The notes: generated by a model from the letters alone, not told the origin. Counted from the stretch's first letter, positions 46,365 to 58,930 are shown. The stretch: 64,000 nt of DNA from Congeria kusceri (GCA_027627225.1 CM051025.1:59263681-59327680); one strand, 5' to 3'. Numbers and translations: made by a program.

Positions 46365-47165
46365 TTAACAAAGAAACATCAACCTTTCAAAAACAACATT
46401 TACATATTTGATGTGGATGGTGCCATTAAAGCTTAATTATCACCTACAATCATCGTTTCATCGCACCCAAATTATTTTTTCTTCTTTCGTATAAACCATG
46501 ACATGGCAGTTTCTTCGTATTAAATATGTTCTGATGACGTGATTATCAGCATCGTTAAGAAAGTTTTGCTGTTTTATCATAATTAATCAAAATTTCGTTA
46601 TGATGAATGTATCACGATTCTTTGTATAACATATCACCTTTTTTCAAATATGTAATTCACATATATTCATGACTTTTTCGTGAGAAACTTAACCAAACAA
46701 ATGCAGAATTATCTAATAACCACCACCACTGTAAGTATATAACTTCAGTCTCAACAATAAGCAGACAACTTAAGCAAATATGTTTCAAGTCACTACTAAT
46801 TTCCTTCACAGTCGTTGGTTGCAAGTATGCTTGAATGAGATATTTGTTTCAAACGTTTTGGAAGGTGGGATAATATGGAACGACATATAAAATTAAAGCA
46901 TACAAACAACGATTCTGAGGACATCCAAACCTCCGAGGATTCTCCCGACTTTGATCCATGGGATGATATTCTTAAGAATGTAAAACACGTTTTTAATCAA
47001 AGGTACATGGTCTAATAACTTTAACAAAGAAACAACGACCTTTTATAATCACCACTCACATATTGGAAGTGGTTGGTGTCATTAAAACTTTATCATCACC
47101 TTTAATCACACCCATCAGACCCAAAATGTTTTCATCTTTAATATAAAACATGACATGGCACGTTC
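46365..47165. repeat. Diverged direct repeat, two about 145-bp copies 655 bp apart
   Basis: 'tttaacaaagaaacatcaac' (about 46365) and 'tttaacaaagaaacaacgac' (about 47020) start two similar blocks that run through GTGCCATTAAA / GTGTCATTAAA to CATGACATGGCA in both. They flank the zinc-finger exon at 46840-47002. Confidence 0.6.
46840..47002 (+). CDS. Possible exon of a C2H2 zinc-finger protein
   Basis: After an AG at 46838-46839 the frame reads ICFKRFGRWDNMERHIKLKH, the second half of a classical finger (Cys-x12-His-x4-His). Then comes an acidic stretch (DSEDIQTSEDSPDFDPWDDI), and it ends at CAAAG|GTACAT. A finger split after its first Cys by an intron is plausible. No partner exon was found. 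I recall a similar finger plus 'DPW' layout in transposon-borne proteins, so it may belong to the provirus-like element. Confidence 0.4.
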
Positions 47166-49349
47166 CTTTCACATTGACCACGATTTTTCTTCGTAATACA
47201 TTTTGTAATGTGACACTTTTGTTAAATCAGGATGACATGAATGGCACCATCTACCCTGTCAGCATTATTATATTGTAAATTTTGCTTTTCCATGTCATTA
47301 CAATAATGTTTCAATTTCACATTTCTTATAAAGATTATGGAATTTTGTATTGATATTATTATTTTCAAATGTACACGCAATTACAAGTCAAATGATGGAC
47401 AACTTAAGATAACTTTTTTTTAAATTTTAGTTGATTTCTAAACACACCTAAAATAAACGTGCTCATTTGGGTGTTCATGTATAAAAAAATAAACTTATGC
47501 TTGTAGCAGCATGTATATAGTTTTAAGTTAAAACGTCCTTCTTTTTATGTGACCTCATATGCACAAAACATTTCATTATAGGATTCTGAAAAAAAGAATA
47601 AAATTAAGTCACTATTTACTTATTTGGTGTTCAGTATACCTTGTTTACAATTTAGTGAATTTGGAAACCCAATAAAAATGGAACTGCATGTTTCATAATT
47701 CATGTACTAATTACAGCTTAATAACACTAGTTGTTTATAACGAATATGAAAAAAATGACGTTAGCATTAACACGTTGACTAGTACTTCTTTAGGCCTAAC
47801 CATTTGTTTATACCTGGTTCAATTTTAAATGTTGGAAATGTGCTATTGCTGTTTCTCTTTTTTTGTCTAACACTACACAAGGTTGTGTGTTCAAAATGAA
47901 AATATGACATCTATTGTTTATAAAAACATATCAACTTATAATTAATTTAGTATGCACATATTTTCTCTTTAAAATATTTTAGTGTATCAAATTACGCATG
48001 TGTATAAAACATTTTATAACATTAACATGTCACTTTTAAATTTGTAGCACAATACTTGGTGTTATATTTCTCACATTTGTCAGTGCTACCGGGTGTGGTT
48101 CAGTATATTAAGTAAATTTCAACCATTCGTATAACCATAGAATCAATGTTTTCACTTATTCACTTTTATAATGTTTCTTTTTTTCCATTACTAATCATGA
48201 AATTACAAATTAAAGTGTCCATATGTACAAACTTTTCTTTTTAAATCAAACATATTTTAAGTAAATGATTGAAATGAAACTATGAATCAGACATTCTAAT
48301 TTATCTTCTTATACATATAATCACAAGCACAACCTCAGTTTTTTGTTTTTGATTCTGAGTCCATGTTTTGTAACATTTCATATATGGTCTTTTCTATGTG
48401 TTTTCTTATCATCGTTTATGTTTACTGTTAGTCATGTTTAGAATGCTATTTTAATCCAATCATGCATTTGGTCATATTGTTGTTAAAACATATTCTTCAT
48501 ATACGATTAACACAACGATGTTGTTGTTTTATCAAACTAAATCCCTTTTTCCATTATGATTGTCTTTTGTAAACAATGGGTATTTAATTTGGATATTTAC
48601 CACATAAGGCTTCTTTTCCTCTAACAAAAGCATATGTACTTTTATTTCAGTACATGTTCATATACAATACTTTCTATAAAATATTCACGATTTTTTATGT
48701 TTAAATGTGCTTCATGTTTATGGTTTGAAATTTGTATCCACCATTGTTTTTATTTAACAAGCATATTCCAAATTAACGTTGAAACATACTTATTTTAATT
48801 TATAACGATGGTTGCGTTTTCATTAGATTTGTGCTCGTATTCCATGGGACTTCGATTTTCAGTTCTCCCATTTCTCCGCATGTCACTAGGTAAGCGATTG
48901 ACCTCAAGGTTTACTTGTAAATAATATAGCTAAGGCCATACAAATTTGATTCTATGTTTAGCATCCCCTGGCTGGTAGGATTTTGGATGCCTAAACTAAT
49001 AAAAAACATGTTCGACAAAGTGAAAAATCAAATAGGAAAGCGATTAAATATACTTATAATGACATATTGTGGGAGATTTCTTTATTGTATTAATTATCTC
49101 ATTTAATTAATGAAATTGTAAACACTATAAGTCATGGATGTTAGTTCAAGTTTAAATTTGACTACTGAATGAATATTGTTGGTGGAAATCTTGCATTTGG
49201 TTATGTGCATCAATTTAAAAAAAGTTCATAATATTCCACAATTCTGATTTTGAATTTTGCAATTTGTCAGTAACTTATGAACATATATATATTAAACACC
49301 ATTGAATTGGTATGTTATGTCTTGTTACTATTTTGTATTATCCTCTTAA
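47166..49349. other. AT-rich gene-poor stretch
   Basis: No protein recognised. One exon-like island, 48829-48892 (TTTTCATTAG acceptor, CTAG|GTAAGC donor), is open in one frame but too short to identify. Confidence 0.3.
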
Positions 49350-49820
49350 TGAGACCTGTTCACAGATTGACGAACTGACAATTTTTAAACTTTTTGTTAC
49401 CGATTCCAGAAATAAAAGAACAGTGTTTACAAGGGAGCAAAATGACACTATGGACCAAGAATTACACTGTAAAAACCGTTACGTTTATGAGTAATCATCA
49501 GTTGAAATTGATAACATTATAAAGCGTTTGTGACGCTAAACGATGGAATAATTTGGAGTGTTTCTGTTGTTTTCGTTGAAACTGTTGACATCACGTGGAA
49601 CACTTACATAAAGTAAATCATTCAGTGGTAAATGGAGAAGTCGGAATGGCCAAGTGGTTAAGGCGATAGCCTTTTAATACGCAGGTCCCGGGTTCGTATT
49701 TTTTTCTAAATACTTTTCTTGTTATTATACTTATGTTTTTAGTTCCGATGCTTTAATCTGTCAAGTAAATACATTTAATGGCATACTTCAAAAAATGCGA
49801 AAATCTGTGAACAAGTCCCT
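49350..49820 (+). mobile_element. TTAA-flanked TIR element carrying a tRNA-like sequence, copy 1
   Basis: It is flanked by TTAA at 49346-49349 and 49821-49824. The right TIR is AATCTGTGAACAAGTCCCT; the left TIR is TGAGACCTGTTCACAGATT, three differences from its complement. The interior at 49641-49697 has a tRNA-like head: A box TGGCCAAGTGG and a B box cut short (GGTTCGTA). It is a full relative of 51672-52163 in opposite orientation. Confidence 0.75.
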
Positions 49821-50223
49821 TTAAGGACATACTTTCAGATTTGTATCAAATTTATTTATGTTGAAACACTTGTATATTATTATCAAGATGAAAGTAACTA
49901 TATAATTTTTTTATAATTATATTCTTAGGTGTAAATTTTAGGGTTTGTCATTATACTATATGTTTGATTTTACTTCAGACTTATCTTAGAAAAAATGACC
50001 TAATGTGTATGTTTTCCCAATATATGTAAAAATAATAGTGTGCAACTAGTGAATTTACACTGTTAAAATACTCTGTTAAAGTAAGTTCTCAACATGAAGG
50101 TGATATATAATAATTTTACAAGTAAACATTTGCTTGACCTTGTACCACTGCCATGAATAGGTTGTAAAAAAAACTTGTTTTTTATTGACTCATTGTTTTT
50201 TCCTGCCTGGTTGGTAGGTTTGA

Positions 50224-50720
50224 AACAAGAGCTGTCAGAGGACAGCACGCTCGACTATTCGAAGTTTTTCATTTGGTACATATTTTGGATAGTGGAAGGG
50301 CATAAATTTATTAAAATACACAACGTTAAAGTGAAGCCTTGAATAGTTTATACATTTTTGGAACAAAAACTTTAACAACAAAGTATATGTAATAAGTAGG
50401 CTAACTCTGTCAAAATACAAAACAGAGTTATGGATAATGTTGCCATTGATACTTGAGTTGATGACAAAGGTTAGTTCCAAGTTTCAAGTGAATAACTTAT
50501 GTAGTTTTGAAGTTACATAACGTTTGAATATAAACTTTAACCATAAAATAAAAGTGAAAAAGGGGCATAACTCTGTCAAAATACAGAGTTATGGGGAATG
50601 TTGCCCCTGACACTGGAATTGATGACAAAGGTATGTTCCAAGTTTCAAGTGAATAACCTTTTTAGTTTTGAAGTTACAAGACTTTTGAATAAAAACTTCA
50701 ACCACAAGGTTGAATTTGCT
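50224..50720. mobile_element. Hairpin-ended repeat (GCTGTC-AGAG-GACAGC copy, truncated)
   Basis: It begins 'acaagagctgtcagaggaca' then GCACGCTCGACTATTCGAAG. The body repeats phrases like 'ggggcataactctgtcaaaa' and 'ccaagtttcaagtgaataac'. The right end (CTTCGAATAGACGAGC in the sister copy at 52962) is missing. Confidence 0.65.
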
Positions 50721-50841
50721 GGGATCCCAACGAGTCATCACCGGATTGTTTATATTTTTAGATACTGATTTGTTCGGCAAATATTAAAATACTTCGGGGG
50801 TAATGATTGGCTCCGAGGTGATGATGGGTTCCGACCGCCGT

Positions 50842-50972
50842 CAAAATTGGGGGGGGGGGGGCAATTATCACCTGGGGCAAAACATCACCAGGGGCAAATC
50901 ATCACCTGGGGCAAATTCTCCCCAGGGGCGAATCATCCCTGGGGATGATTGCCCCCCCCCCCCCATTTTATA
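50842..50972. mobile_element. Inverted-repeat element with G13/C13 termini
   Basis: The left end is AAAATT, then 13 G (50849-50861), then CAATTATCACC. The right end is GGATGATTG, then 13 C (50952-50964), then ATTTTA. The interior holds three to four 17-18 bp units ATCACCTGGGGCAAA. The fold-back would give an uninterrupted G:C stem, or G-quadruplex-prone single strands. Confidence 0.7.
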
Positions 50973-51671
50973 CTACTTGCAACACAGATTGGTCCTGAAG
51001 AGAAAACCTGAATACAATGTATGTATTCTTCTTGACAATCACATGCCTGTCAGAAACAGCTTTACAACAACCAACACTTAACAAATGACATATTATTTGG
51101 AGTATAATTTGGACCATATCATCAAAGCTTTAAGTTGTTGTTAGTTATTAATGTATTGATAATAAAACACTTAATATCATGTTTTCAAACAAGCTATTTA
51201 TCCTAATCCGTAAGCTTGACAAAACAGAATATTTTAATAATAGTACAAGAACACAAAATGCATCATGTTAGACAGATGTTCAAATAAGCATATCGAGATC
51301 TACATGTATGTCTAATATACCTTGCATAATATACTTGTAATTATTATCTCCATAATCGTTTGTGATTAAAAAGGGTGCGTATTAAAATAAAAATAGAGTT
51401 TAATACAAAACTTAAGTTATGGCAAATTACTAAAAAAAATAATTATGTATTCATGTATCTAACATCGTGTTAAAATCAACATGAAAGTGTGCATAGTAAG
51501 TTATATACAGAGCATCGCCTTGTAAATATTAACAGCAAGTGAACATTACTTTTAAGTTTGGTTATAAACGAAACTTAATCCGGTTTTAAAACATTACAAA
51601 AAGTATTTGCGTCAACAACTAAACTAGCTAACAACAATGTCTAGATCCAGCTGGTATTCCCTGAAGTTTAA

Positions 51672-52163
51672 AGGGACTTGTTCACAGATTTTCTTATTTT
51701 TTTTTCAATTATACCATTTAAAGTATTAACTTTACAGATTTAAACATAGGAACTATAAACAGAAGTATAATAACAAGAAAAGTATTAAGAAAAAAATAGA
51801 AAATAAAAAATTGGTCTCACCGAGGTTCGAACCCGGGTCCTGCGTATTTAAAGGCTATCACCATAACCACTCGGCCATTCCGACTTCTGTATTTCACCCT
51901 AAATTATTTACTTTATGTAAGTGTTCCACGTGATGTCAACAGTTTCAACGAAAACAACAGAAACACTCCAAATTATTCCATCTTTTAGCGTTACAAAAGC
52001 TTTATAATTTTATCAATTTCAGCTGATTAGTCTTAAACGAAACTGATTTTACAGTATATTTCTTGGCCCGTGGTGTTATTTTGTTCCCGTGTATACACTG
52101 TTCTTTTATTTCTGGAATCGGTAACAAACAGTTGAAAAATTGTCAATCTGTGAACAAGTCCCT
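51672..52163 (-). mobile_element. TTAA-flanked TIR element carrying a tRNA-like sequence, copy 2
   Basis: Perfect 19-bp TIRs AGGGACTTGTTCACAGATT / AATCTGTGAACAAGTCCCT are immediately flanked by TTAA (51668-51671 and 52164-52167). The TTAA duplication is piggyBac-like. On the minus strand an internal tRNA-like sequence (about 51887-51823) has A box TGGCCGAGTGG and B box GGTTCGAACC, i.e. a complete pol III promoter. The acceptor arms do not pair (GTCGGAA versus GTGAGAC), so it is not a tRNA gene. No transposase. Confidence 0.8.
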
Positions 52164-52555
52164 TTAATAAAAAAACAACAACAATAATAACAGTTAAGTC
52201 AATACCCATTCCTGGTATTATGAGAAAAAGCCAAGCTTAACACCGAAATGTAAAACAATTTTTGTTTGGCACAGTAGAATCTCTTGGCCTGATTAGGCAA
52301 ACATTAAAATTAATGTATTTAATCATGAATGTAAATTTTAACATTTTTTGTTCAGCAAAAATGAATCTTACAATTTTCAAAACATGTTCAATATACAATT
52401 ATTACCAAAATGCTTTATTGCGCATATGTAAATAAATATATATGATTTTAATTATATTATCTGGAACGACACAGTCAACACATTCTCAACTTGAAGAAAA
52501 ACAACATCAAATATGTCGATTCTTGTTAGTACTACACCAGCGTTTAAAAACGTTA

Positions 52556-52800
52556 GGCCAAAAGAAAAAGATTCTGTGTTTCGGCCAACCCGACCCTATC
52601 TAACGAAAATAACTACCCTAAAGTTTTTAGCGACAATTGTTTTCAATGAAAGCCGCTTTTGTCAGATTTTAGTTTGTTTTCAAAGTTTTTTTCTACCGAA
52701 ATGTGTCGTTAAAAAAACAACACAAAAAACAACAACTCAATCCCGACCCTACCTTACTCTTTTGAGACCGTTGCCCGAAACACACATTTTGTTTTTGGCC
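52556..52800. mobile_element. 245-bp MITE with TTA target duplication
   Basis: The ends GGCCAAAA...TTTTGGCC extend imperfectly (GTGTTTCGG / CCCGAAACACA). TTA lies on both sides (52553-52555, 52801-52803), as for PIF/Harbinger-type MITEs. The 129-codon ORF crossing it is accidental. Confidence 0.75.
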
Positions 52801-52961
52801 TTAGGAGGAAGTTATACAGGCAGCTGCTTAAATAGTTCTTTCAATATCATATTTAAAGCAGTAACCAGTTCTGTTCATTTTGTATTTAGGAACAACTTAT
52901 AACCGTAATGCATGTTTTAAATATTCTGGTAAAGTAAATTACACTGACTAATATATAAAAA

Positions 52962-53588
52962 AAGAGCTGTCAGAGGACAGCGCGCTCGACTATTCGAAGT
53001 ATTTCAGTTGGTACATATGTTGGAAAGTGGAAGGGCCATACATTTGTTGAAATGCAAAACTGAGTTTATAGTGGGGCAATTATTTCATCAAATTATACCA
53101 AGTTTCAAGTGAAAACCTTACATAGTTTATTGGAGATTGTTGAACCTACGAAGTTTGGAAGTTACTAGACATAGGAATAAACAAATTTAATAGAAAATAT
53201 ATGTGAAATAGGGCATAACTCTTGCAAAGTACAAAACTGAGTTATGCGGAATATAGCTCTTGATGTTGGAGTCGATGACAAAAGAACATCAGAAGTTTCA
53301 AGTGAATAACTTATTTAGTTTCAAGCTATAAGACTTCTGAATAAAAACTTTAACCAGAAAATCTAAGCAAAAAAGAGAGCATAACTCTGTCAAAATACAA
53401 AACAGTTATTCAGAATGATGCCCATGACACCGGAGTTGATGACATAGGTATATTCCAAGTTTCAAGTGAATAACTTATGTAGTTTTGCAGTTAAAAAGTT
53501 TGAATACAAACTTTAACCAAATTCAGAAGCGGACGCCGACCCCAGGGGTAGTAGAAAAGCTCACATATTCTTCGAATAGACGAGCTAG
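52962..53588. mobile_element. Hairpin-ended repeat, complete copy
   Basis: It begins AGAGCTGTCAGAGGACAGC (hairpin stem 52966-52971 / 52976-52981) then GCGCTCGACTATTCGAAG. It ends with the inverse CTTCGAATAGACGAGCT. The body contains three to four units with GGCATAACTCT and 'aagtttcaagtgaataactt'. Confidence 0.7.
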
Positions 53589-55263
53589 AAATCAAACATT
53601 GTCATATCCATTGATACAGAAAATAATCAAATTTCTTCAAATATTGAAAATTTTGACCTCATTCAGAGAACTGGTTTTATCTTAAGTTGGCAAAAGTAAT
53701 TTACTGGCAAATGAACATTATTTATATATCTCACAAATGTTTCCCCTAAAAATCAGAATGATCACTATTATTTTGCAAATCTACTGGTGTGGAAGCTTCT
53801 CAATACATATTGTATTGTTACAAGGTCCTTTGTTTCCGTTGTCTTTTGCATTTCATCAAGTAATTACTGGTAGCATTATCATTAGAAATAATGTCAAAAT
53901 AGTAGCACAGCTAGAGTATTTACGTTTAATCCCGATTTCACACAGTCTGGCACAACACTACATGCAATCTGTGATTATCACGAATTTACTGAACTTCCTT
54001 TCATCTCTGGAAGCCCGCACTGTTGTTCTAGTACTGATGTATGTTTTCATGAACTTAACCATTAACACATTTTACTTATGCCCTTACTTTATCTCGGTAG
54101 GTGACAACAATATAGTCATTAATTTAATACTTCAAACTCCATTTCTTTCCCTCTAGCGCCATTAATTGAAGCAATCCTCGACTTGTAGCGGAAAAATTTC
54201 TTTGACTGCTTCTGAAGGAAAAAACAACATATATTTCAGCCCAAATTTCAAGCGGCTGCTTTACATGTACATTAAGTTAACTTAATACACAAATTATTTT
54301 TTTGTAAAACTATAAGTGCTTGTTATTTATACTAAACATCTTGTCTACAATTTTAAGTAAAAAAAACAACAGCCATATCATTTTGCAAAATACTCCTATA
54401 TAGACATTCATATTTAAACGGCTGTTTGTGTTGGGAATTGAAAATGTTAAGCATTCCGCAATAATACAAAGACACATACCAGTATCAAATTTGATTAGTT
54501 AGTTGTACGGTGATTCGCAAGCGTTTTACACCAACCTCATTTTGCAGAACACCAACCAATTTCTGTTTAAACCATACCTTAGAAAAGTTGCAAGACAAAA
54601 TGCTACAATAATGTTAACATTTGTTTCAATTATAGAAGCCAAAATATTTGATATTTTACGTGAGACCAGGTCTGGCAATATAATGTCAATGATAGACGCA
54701 TGCGAATCAAGATACATCGCAATTTTAGATTTATAAGGCAAGGATATGTATTAACATATACACCTATCATTGGAAATTGTTTGTACATTACAGTTTTACC
54801 AATTATTATAAATTATATAGCAAATTACCTCACCGTAAAGAATGCCCAGTATTGGATTTGGATGGTTGCTGAAAAGAAGTTTGCATTCCAACCAAGAGCG
54901 AGGATTGTATGTGGGACTCGATTAGACATGTCCTTCATTTGCCTAGTTGCTCTCTCTCTTCAACCCTGGTACCGCAAAAGCAGCAAACAATAAGATATTG
55001 TGCCTATAATAATATCAAAATTATAGCAATGCAATATTTTGATTGCACAATAGCAAAAATGCATGTTTTATCTCGCGAAATTGTGTGACAAATTCAAATC
55101 AAGATTAGAAAACCTAACTCCTTCATAATACTAGGAAAAGTAACAGCGTGAATTAAAGTTGCTTTATAAATATAATATATATTATTAACACTTTGTATAA
55201 CTTACCTATCTGTTTTAATATAAAAACCGCCTACCATGTTTCCTGGTTTAATTTTCGTGAAAC
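53589..55263. other. Stretch with open frames but no recognised gene
   Basis: Frames at 53737-54156 and 54503-54993 are hydrophobic and low-complexity, as expected of AT-rich DNA. I recognise no domain. A frame ending near 54990 (RARIVCGTRLDMSFICLVAL) is the only part with less biased composition. Confidence 0.25.
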
Positions 55264-55725
55264 AGGTTACGCCTGCGCAAATAAATTCCTTCTTTGTTAC
55301 ATATAAAATATTCAAAGTTTGATCTCACTTTTCACCATGACCAAGCTACTTTCCAATATATCACCATACCTTTTTTGGGAAAGATGAGGACATAACCTTT
55401 TGAAAAAACAGCATGTCAAAAAATGCTATTCGTTGTAACTCAAAATATTCACCTTAGAAAAAACACACCTGTTTTGACGGGCATGGAGGCTGCCATTTTG
55501 CGCATGAATACATGGGCCAAAAGTTATGAAGCTGGGAACCACTAGACAAAAGTAGTGCACAAAAACAGCCTTTTTTTCTTATTGCTTGCAAATATACTTT
55601 TAAAATGATACCAAAACATCATTTAAACTGTATTTTACAAATTATATGCATCCTGCACTCAACCATATGTGCTTATTATCTAACTAACCCTGAGGATGTG
55701 ACTTCCGTTTTGGGGTAATTTGACC
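55264..55725. mobile_element. Inverted copy of the AGGTCTAATTACC element
   Basis: It is the reverse complement of 20128-20596 along its whole length, including 'acttccgttttggggtaatt' at the end. The two copies differ at many scattered positions. Confidence 0.75.
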
Positions 55726-55731
55726 ATCAGG

Positions 55732-55812
55732 GTCCGTTCGCCCTAAAATATCTTCGACCTTTGTTCCGTTCGCCCTATATTCCTGTTCGCCCTGTGTCCG
55801 TTCGCCCTATTT
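55732..55812. repeat. Four copies of GTTCGCCCT
   Basis: CCGTTCGCCCTA-type units occur near 55734, 55767, 55786 and 55799, with irregular spacers that also vary around 'tattcctgttcgccctgtgt'. It is a small minisatellite. Confidence 0.6.
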
Positions 55813-56269
55813 TCATGTTTGTGAAATGGTATATGTTGAAATGTATTAATGCATCAAGGTTATTCAAGACCAGATGAAATTTAATCATTTCCAAAGATAA
55901 AAAGGGTGTTATTTAAGTAAATATTTACCGATCAACATTTTCATATATTAAAAACTGCAGATAAAGAAAACAAATATCTTCGTGATGTGCTCCATGTAAG
56001 ACAAATTCCAATAATTACTGAAATTCAAAATTTAAAAGATAGCTATTGATTATAACATTATGCAATATATACAATTTTTTTTCGATTAACCACATTATTG
56101 TATTATATGAACAGATGAATATAATTTGGACTTAAACTTATATGTTTTCTAGATGTCTCCACAGCTTAAAATAAAGTATGCTTAGAAAAAAAAACAAAAA
56201 AAACAAACAAACGACCAGAACCATTACTAAAAGTATGCTAACTGAACATTTTGATCACATATCGAACTG

Positions 56270-58435
56270 ATATGGGCAAAAATATCATTTGAGACCCACA
56301 TTGGGCCCATATGGTATATTTTCTCAACTATAGCCTATATGGGTTTACTTGACTGGATCCTACCTGGGTTTGATAGGGGCAAAACATAGGGGCTTACTTG
56401 CTTTCTGGTTACCATATGGGTCTGATATGGGCAAAACACATTTTTTAGACCCACACGGGGCCTATATGGTATATTTGCCCAGATGTAGCCCATACTTAAA
56501 CCATATGGGGCCTTGCTTGCTGGGACCCATATGGGCTTTCTTCTTGGGAGCCATGCATATGGGTTTGCTGGACTGGGGCCCACCTGGGTTGTGTATTGGT
56601 AAGACAAAACATATGGGTCCCATACAGGGCCCATATAGTTTATCAGCCAACATAAAGCACATATCTTGCCCGCATGTGATTGCTTGCAGTGGACTCATAT
56701 GGGCTTGCCTACTGGGTCACATGTGGTATATTATTTGGGATTCACACCGGGCCCATATTGTATATTTGCCCAGCTATAGCCCATATTGTGCCCATATAGA
56801 CTTGCTTTCTATGACCCATATAGGCTTTCTAGCCGGGTCCCATGTGGATTAACTTTACTCGGATCAACATGGGCTTTATAGTGGCAAGATAACGCATATG
56901 GGTCCCAAACTGGGCCCATATGGTGTATCAGCCCATATCGTGCCCACACGGGGTGGCTTGCTTGGACATATATGGGCTAACTTGCAGTGGACCCACATGA
57001 GCTTTCTTTCTTGGACCCATATGGGTCTGATATGGGCAACAATTTATTTTGGAACCCACAAGGGGCCCATATTGCATTTTTTGCCCAGCTATAGCCCATA
57101 TTGGGCCCATATGGACTTGCTTTCTGGGACCCATATAGGCTTTCTAGTAGGGACACAAATAGGTTTACTTAACTTGGACCCATCTGGATTTTATAGTGGC
57201 AAGATAATGCATATGGGTCCAACACTTGGCCCATGAGGAATATTAGCCCAGGTAAAACCCATATCGTGCCCAGATGGGGTTGTTGCTGGGACCCATATGG
57301 GATTACATGCAGTGGACCCACATGAGCTTCCTTTTTTTTGATCCATATACGTCTGATATTGGCAAAAATATCATTTGCGACCCCCATGGGTCCCATATTG
57401 TATTTTTTGCCCAGTTAAGCCCATGTTGGGCCCATATTGATTTGCTTTCTGGGACCCATATGGGCTTTCCAGTAGGGACCCAAATGGGTTTACTTTACTT
57501 GGACCCATCTGGGTTTTATAGTGGCAAGATAATGCATATGGGACCCACATGGGTCCCATATTGTAGTTGTTGCCCAGCTATAGCCCATATTGGGCCCATA
57601 TGGACTCTGGGACGCATATAAGCTTTCCAGTAGCTACCCAAATGGGTTTACTTCACTTGAACCCATCTGGGTTTATAGTGGCAAGATAATGCATTTGGGT
57701 CCCAAACTGGGTCCATGAGGTATATGAGCCCAGGTAAAACCCATATCGTGCCCACATGAGGTGGCTTGCTGGGACCCATAGGGGCATACTTGAAGTGGAC
57801 CCACTTGAGCTTCCTTTCTTGGACCCATATGGGTCTGATATGGGCAAAAATATCATTTGTGACCCTCATGGGGCCCATTTTCTATTGTTTGCCCAGCTAT
57901 AGCCCATATTGGGCCCATATGGATTTGCTTTCTGGGCCTCAAATAGGCTTTCTAGTAGGGATCCAAATGGGTTTACATTACTTTGACCCATCTGTGTTTT
58001 ATAGTGGCAATATAATGCATATGGGACCCTCATGCGGCCCAGATCGTACTTTTTGCCCAGCTATAGCCCATATTTGGCCCATATGGATTTGCTTTTTGGA
58101 ACCCATATGGGCATTCTAGTAGGGATCCAAATGGGTTTACTTTACTTGGATCCATCTGGGTTTTATAGTTGCAAGATTATGCATATAGGTCCCACACAGG
58201 GCCCATGAGGTATATCAGCCCAGGTAAAACCCATATCGTGCCTATATGGATTGCTTGCTGGGACCCATATGGGTATACTTGCAGTGGACCCACATGGGCT
58301 TCCTTGCTGGGACACATATGGGTCTGATATGGGCAAACAAATACCATTTGGGACCCACATGGGGCCCATATTATATTTTTTGCCCATCTATAGCCCATAT
58401 TGGGCCCATATGGGCTTGCTTGCTATGAAGAGCGC
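56270..58435. repeat. Satellite array rich in CCCATATGGG palindromes
   Basis: About 2.2 kb built from units of about 160-165 bp, often paired as about 325 bp. The anchor 'ataatgcatatgggtcc' recurs near 56895, 57204, 57530, 57687, 58013 and 58178 (steps 309, 326, 157, 326, 165). Within units GGGCCCATAT, TTGCCCAGCTATAGCCCAT and GGGACCCATATGGG recur. Open frames on both strands here are by-products of the repeat. Confidence 0.9.
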
Positions 58436-58504
58436 GTGATATGTTGCTGAAAAGGGACCCATAGTTGTAAAAACTAAACCTAGATTTATTAACAATTTCT
58501 AAAA

Positions 58505-58760
58505 CATTTCCTTGATAAATAAATTTCAAATATCTTCTATTTTGCCTGCCCTTTTTTGAAAATCATTATCTTTGTTTTGTTAACATAAACGCATAACTTC
58601 CATCTAGCACAATACTGATCTAACAAATCTTACTCGTTTTGTAATCCTATTTCCGATTCCGCAAAAATAACAATATCATCAGCATAGTATATTAGTATAT
58701 AAGTGGAATTAACTACACCATGATCGCTGACTACAAACTCCTCGCAGTGGTTATTTCATT
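58505..58760 (-). pseudogene. LINE reverse-transcriptase fragment
   Basis: The minus-strand frame has VNSTYILIYYADDIVIFAES (YADD codons 58688-58677), then LLDQYCARWKLCVYVNKTKI and MIFKKGQ. This is the RT palm and start of the thumb. At least two stops interrupt it. It is unlike both larger LINEs in the window, so it is a third lineage. Confidence 0.65.
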
Positions 58761-58930
58761 ATTGGTACTCTTCTGCTACCATTGCCACCGCGAGTTTAAA
58801 CGTACAGAGTTTTCAGGGGAGACGATTATAAGGAGACAAACGATTTATATTTTTACAATTTTTTTATTTTGTCCTTATTATTTTATAACAATTACCAAAC
58901 ACTTAAACATTGTATATCTCAGTTATGTCT

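Noticed and set aside
49641..49697. tRNA gene
   Set aside because: The A box is present but the B box is truncated and there is no 3' acceptor arm; it lies inside a repeat with a sister copy.
52513..52902. 129-codon plus-strand ORF
   Set aside because: Most of it lies inside the TIR MITE at 52556-52800; no domain and low-complexity Thr/Lys/Pro composition.
53737..54156. 139-codon hydrophobic ORF resembling a membrane protein
   Set aside because: AT-rich low-complexity sequence with no motif, splice or promoter support.
56335..58439. About twenty overlapping ORFs rich in MGP and WAHM
   Set aside because: All are translations of the CCCATATGGG satellite, present on both strands.
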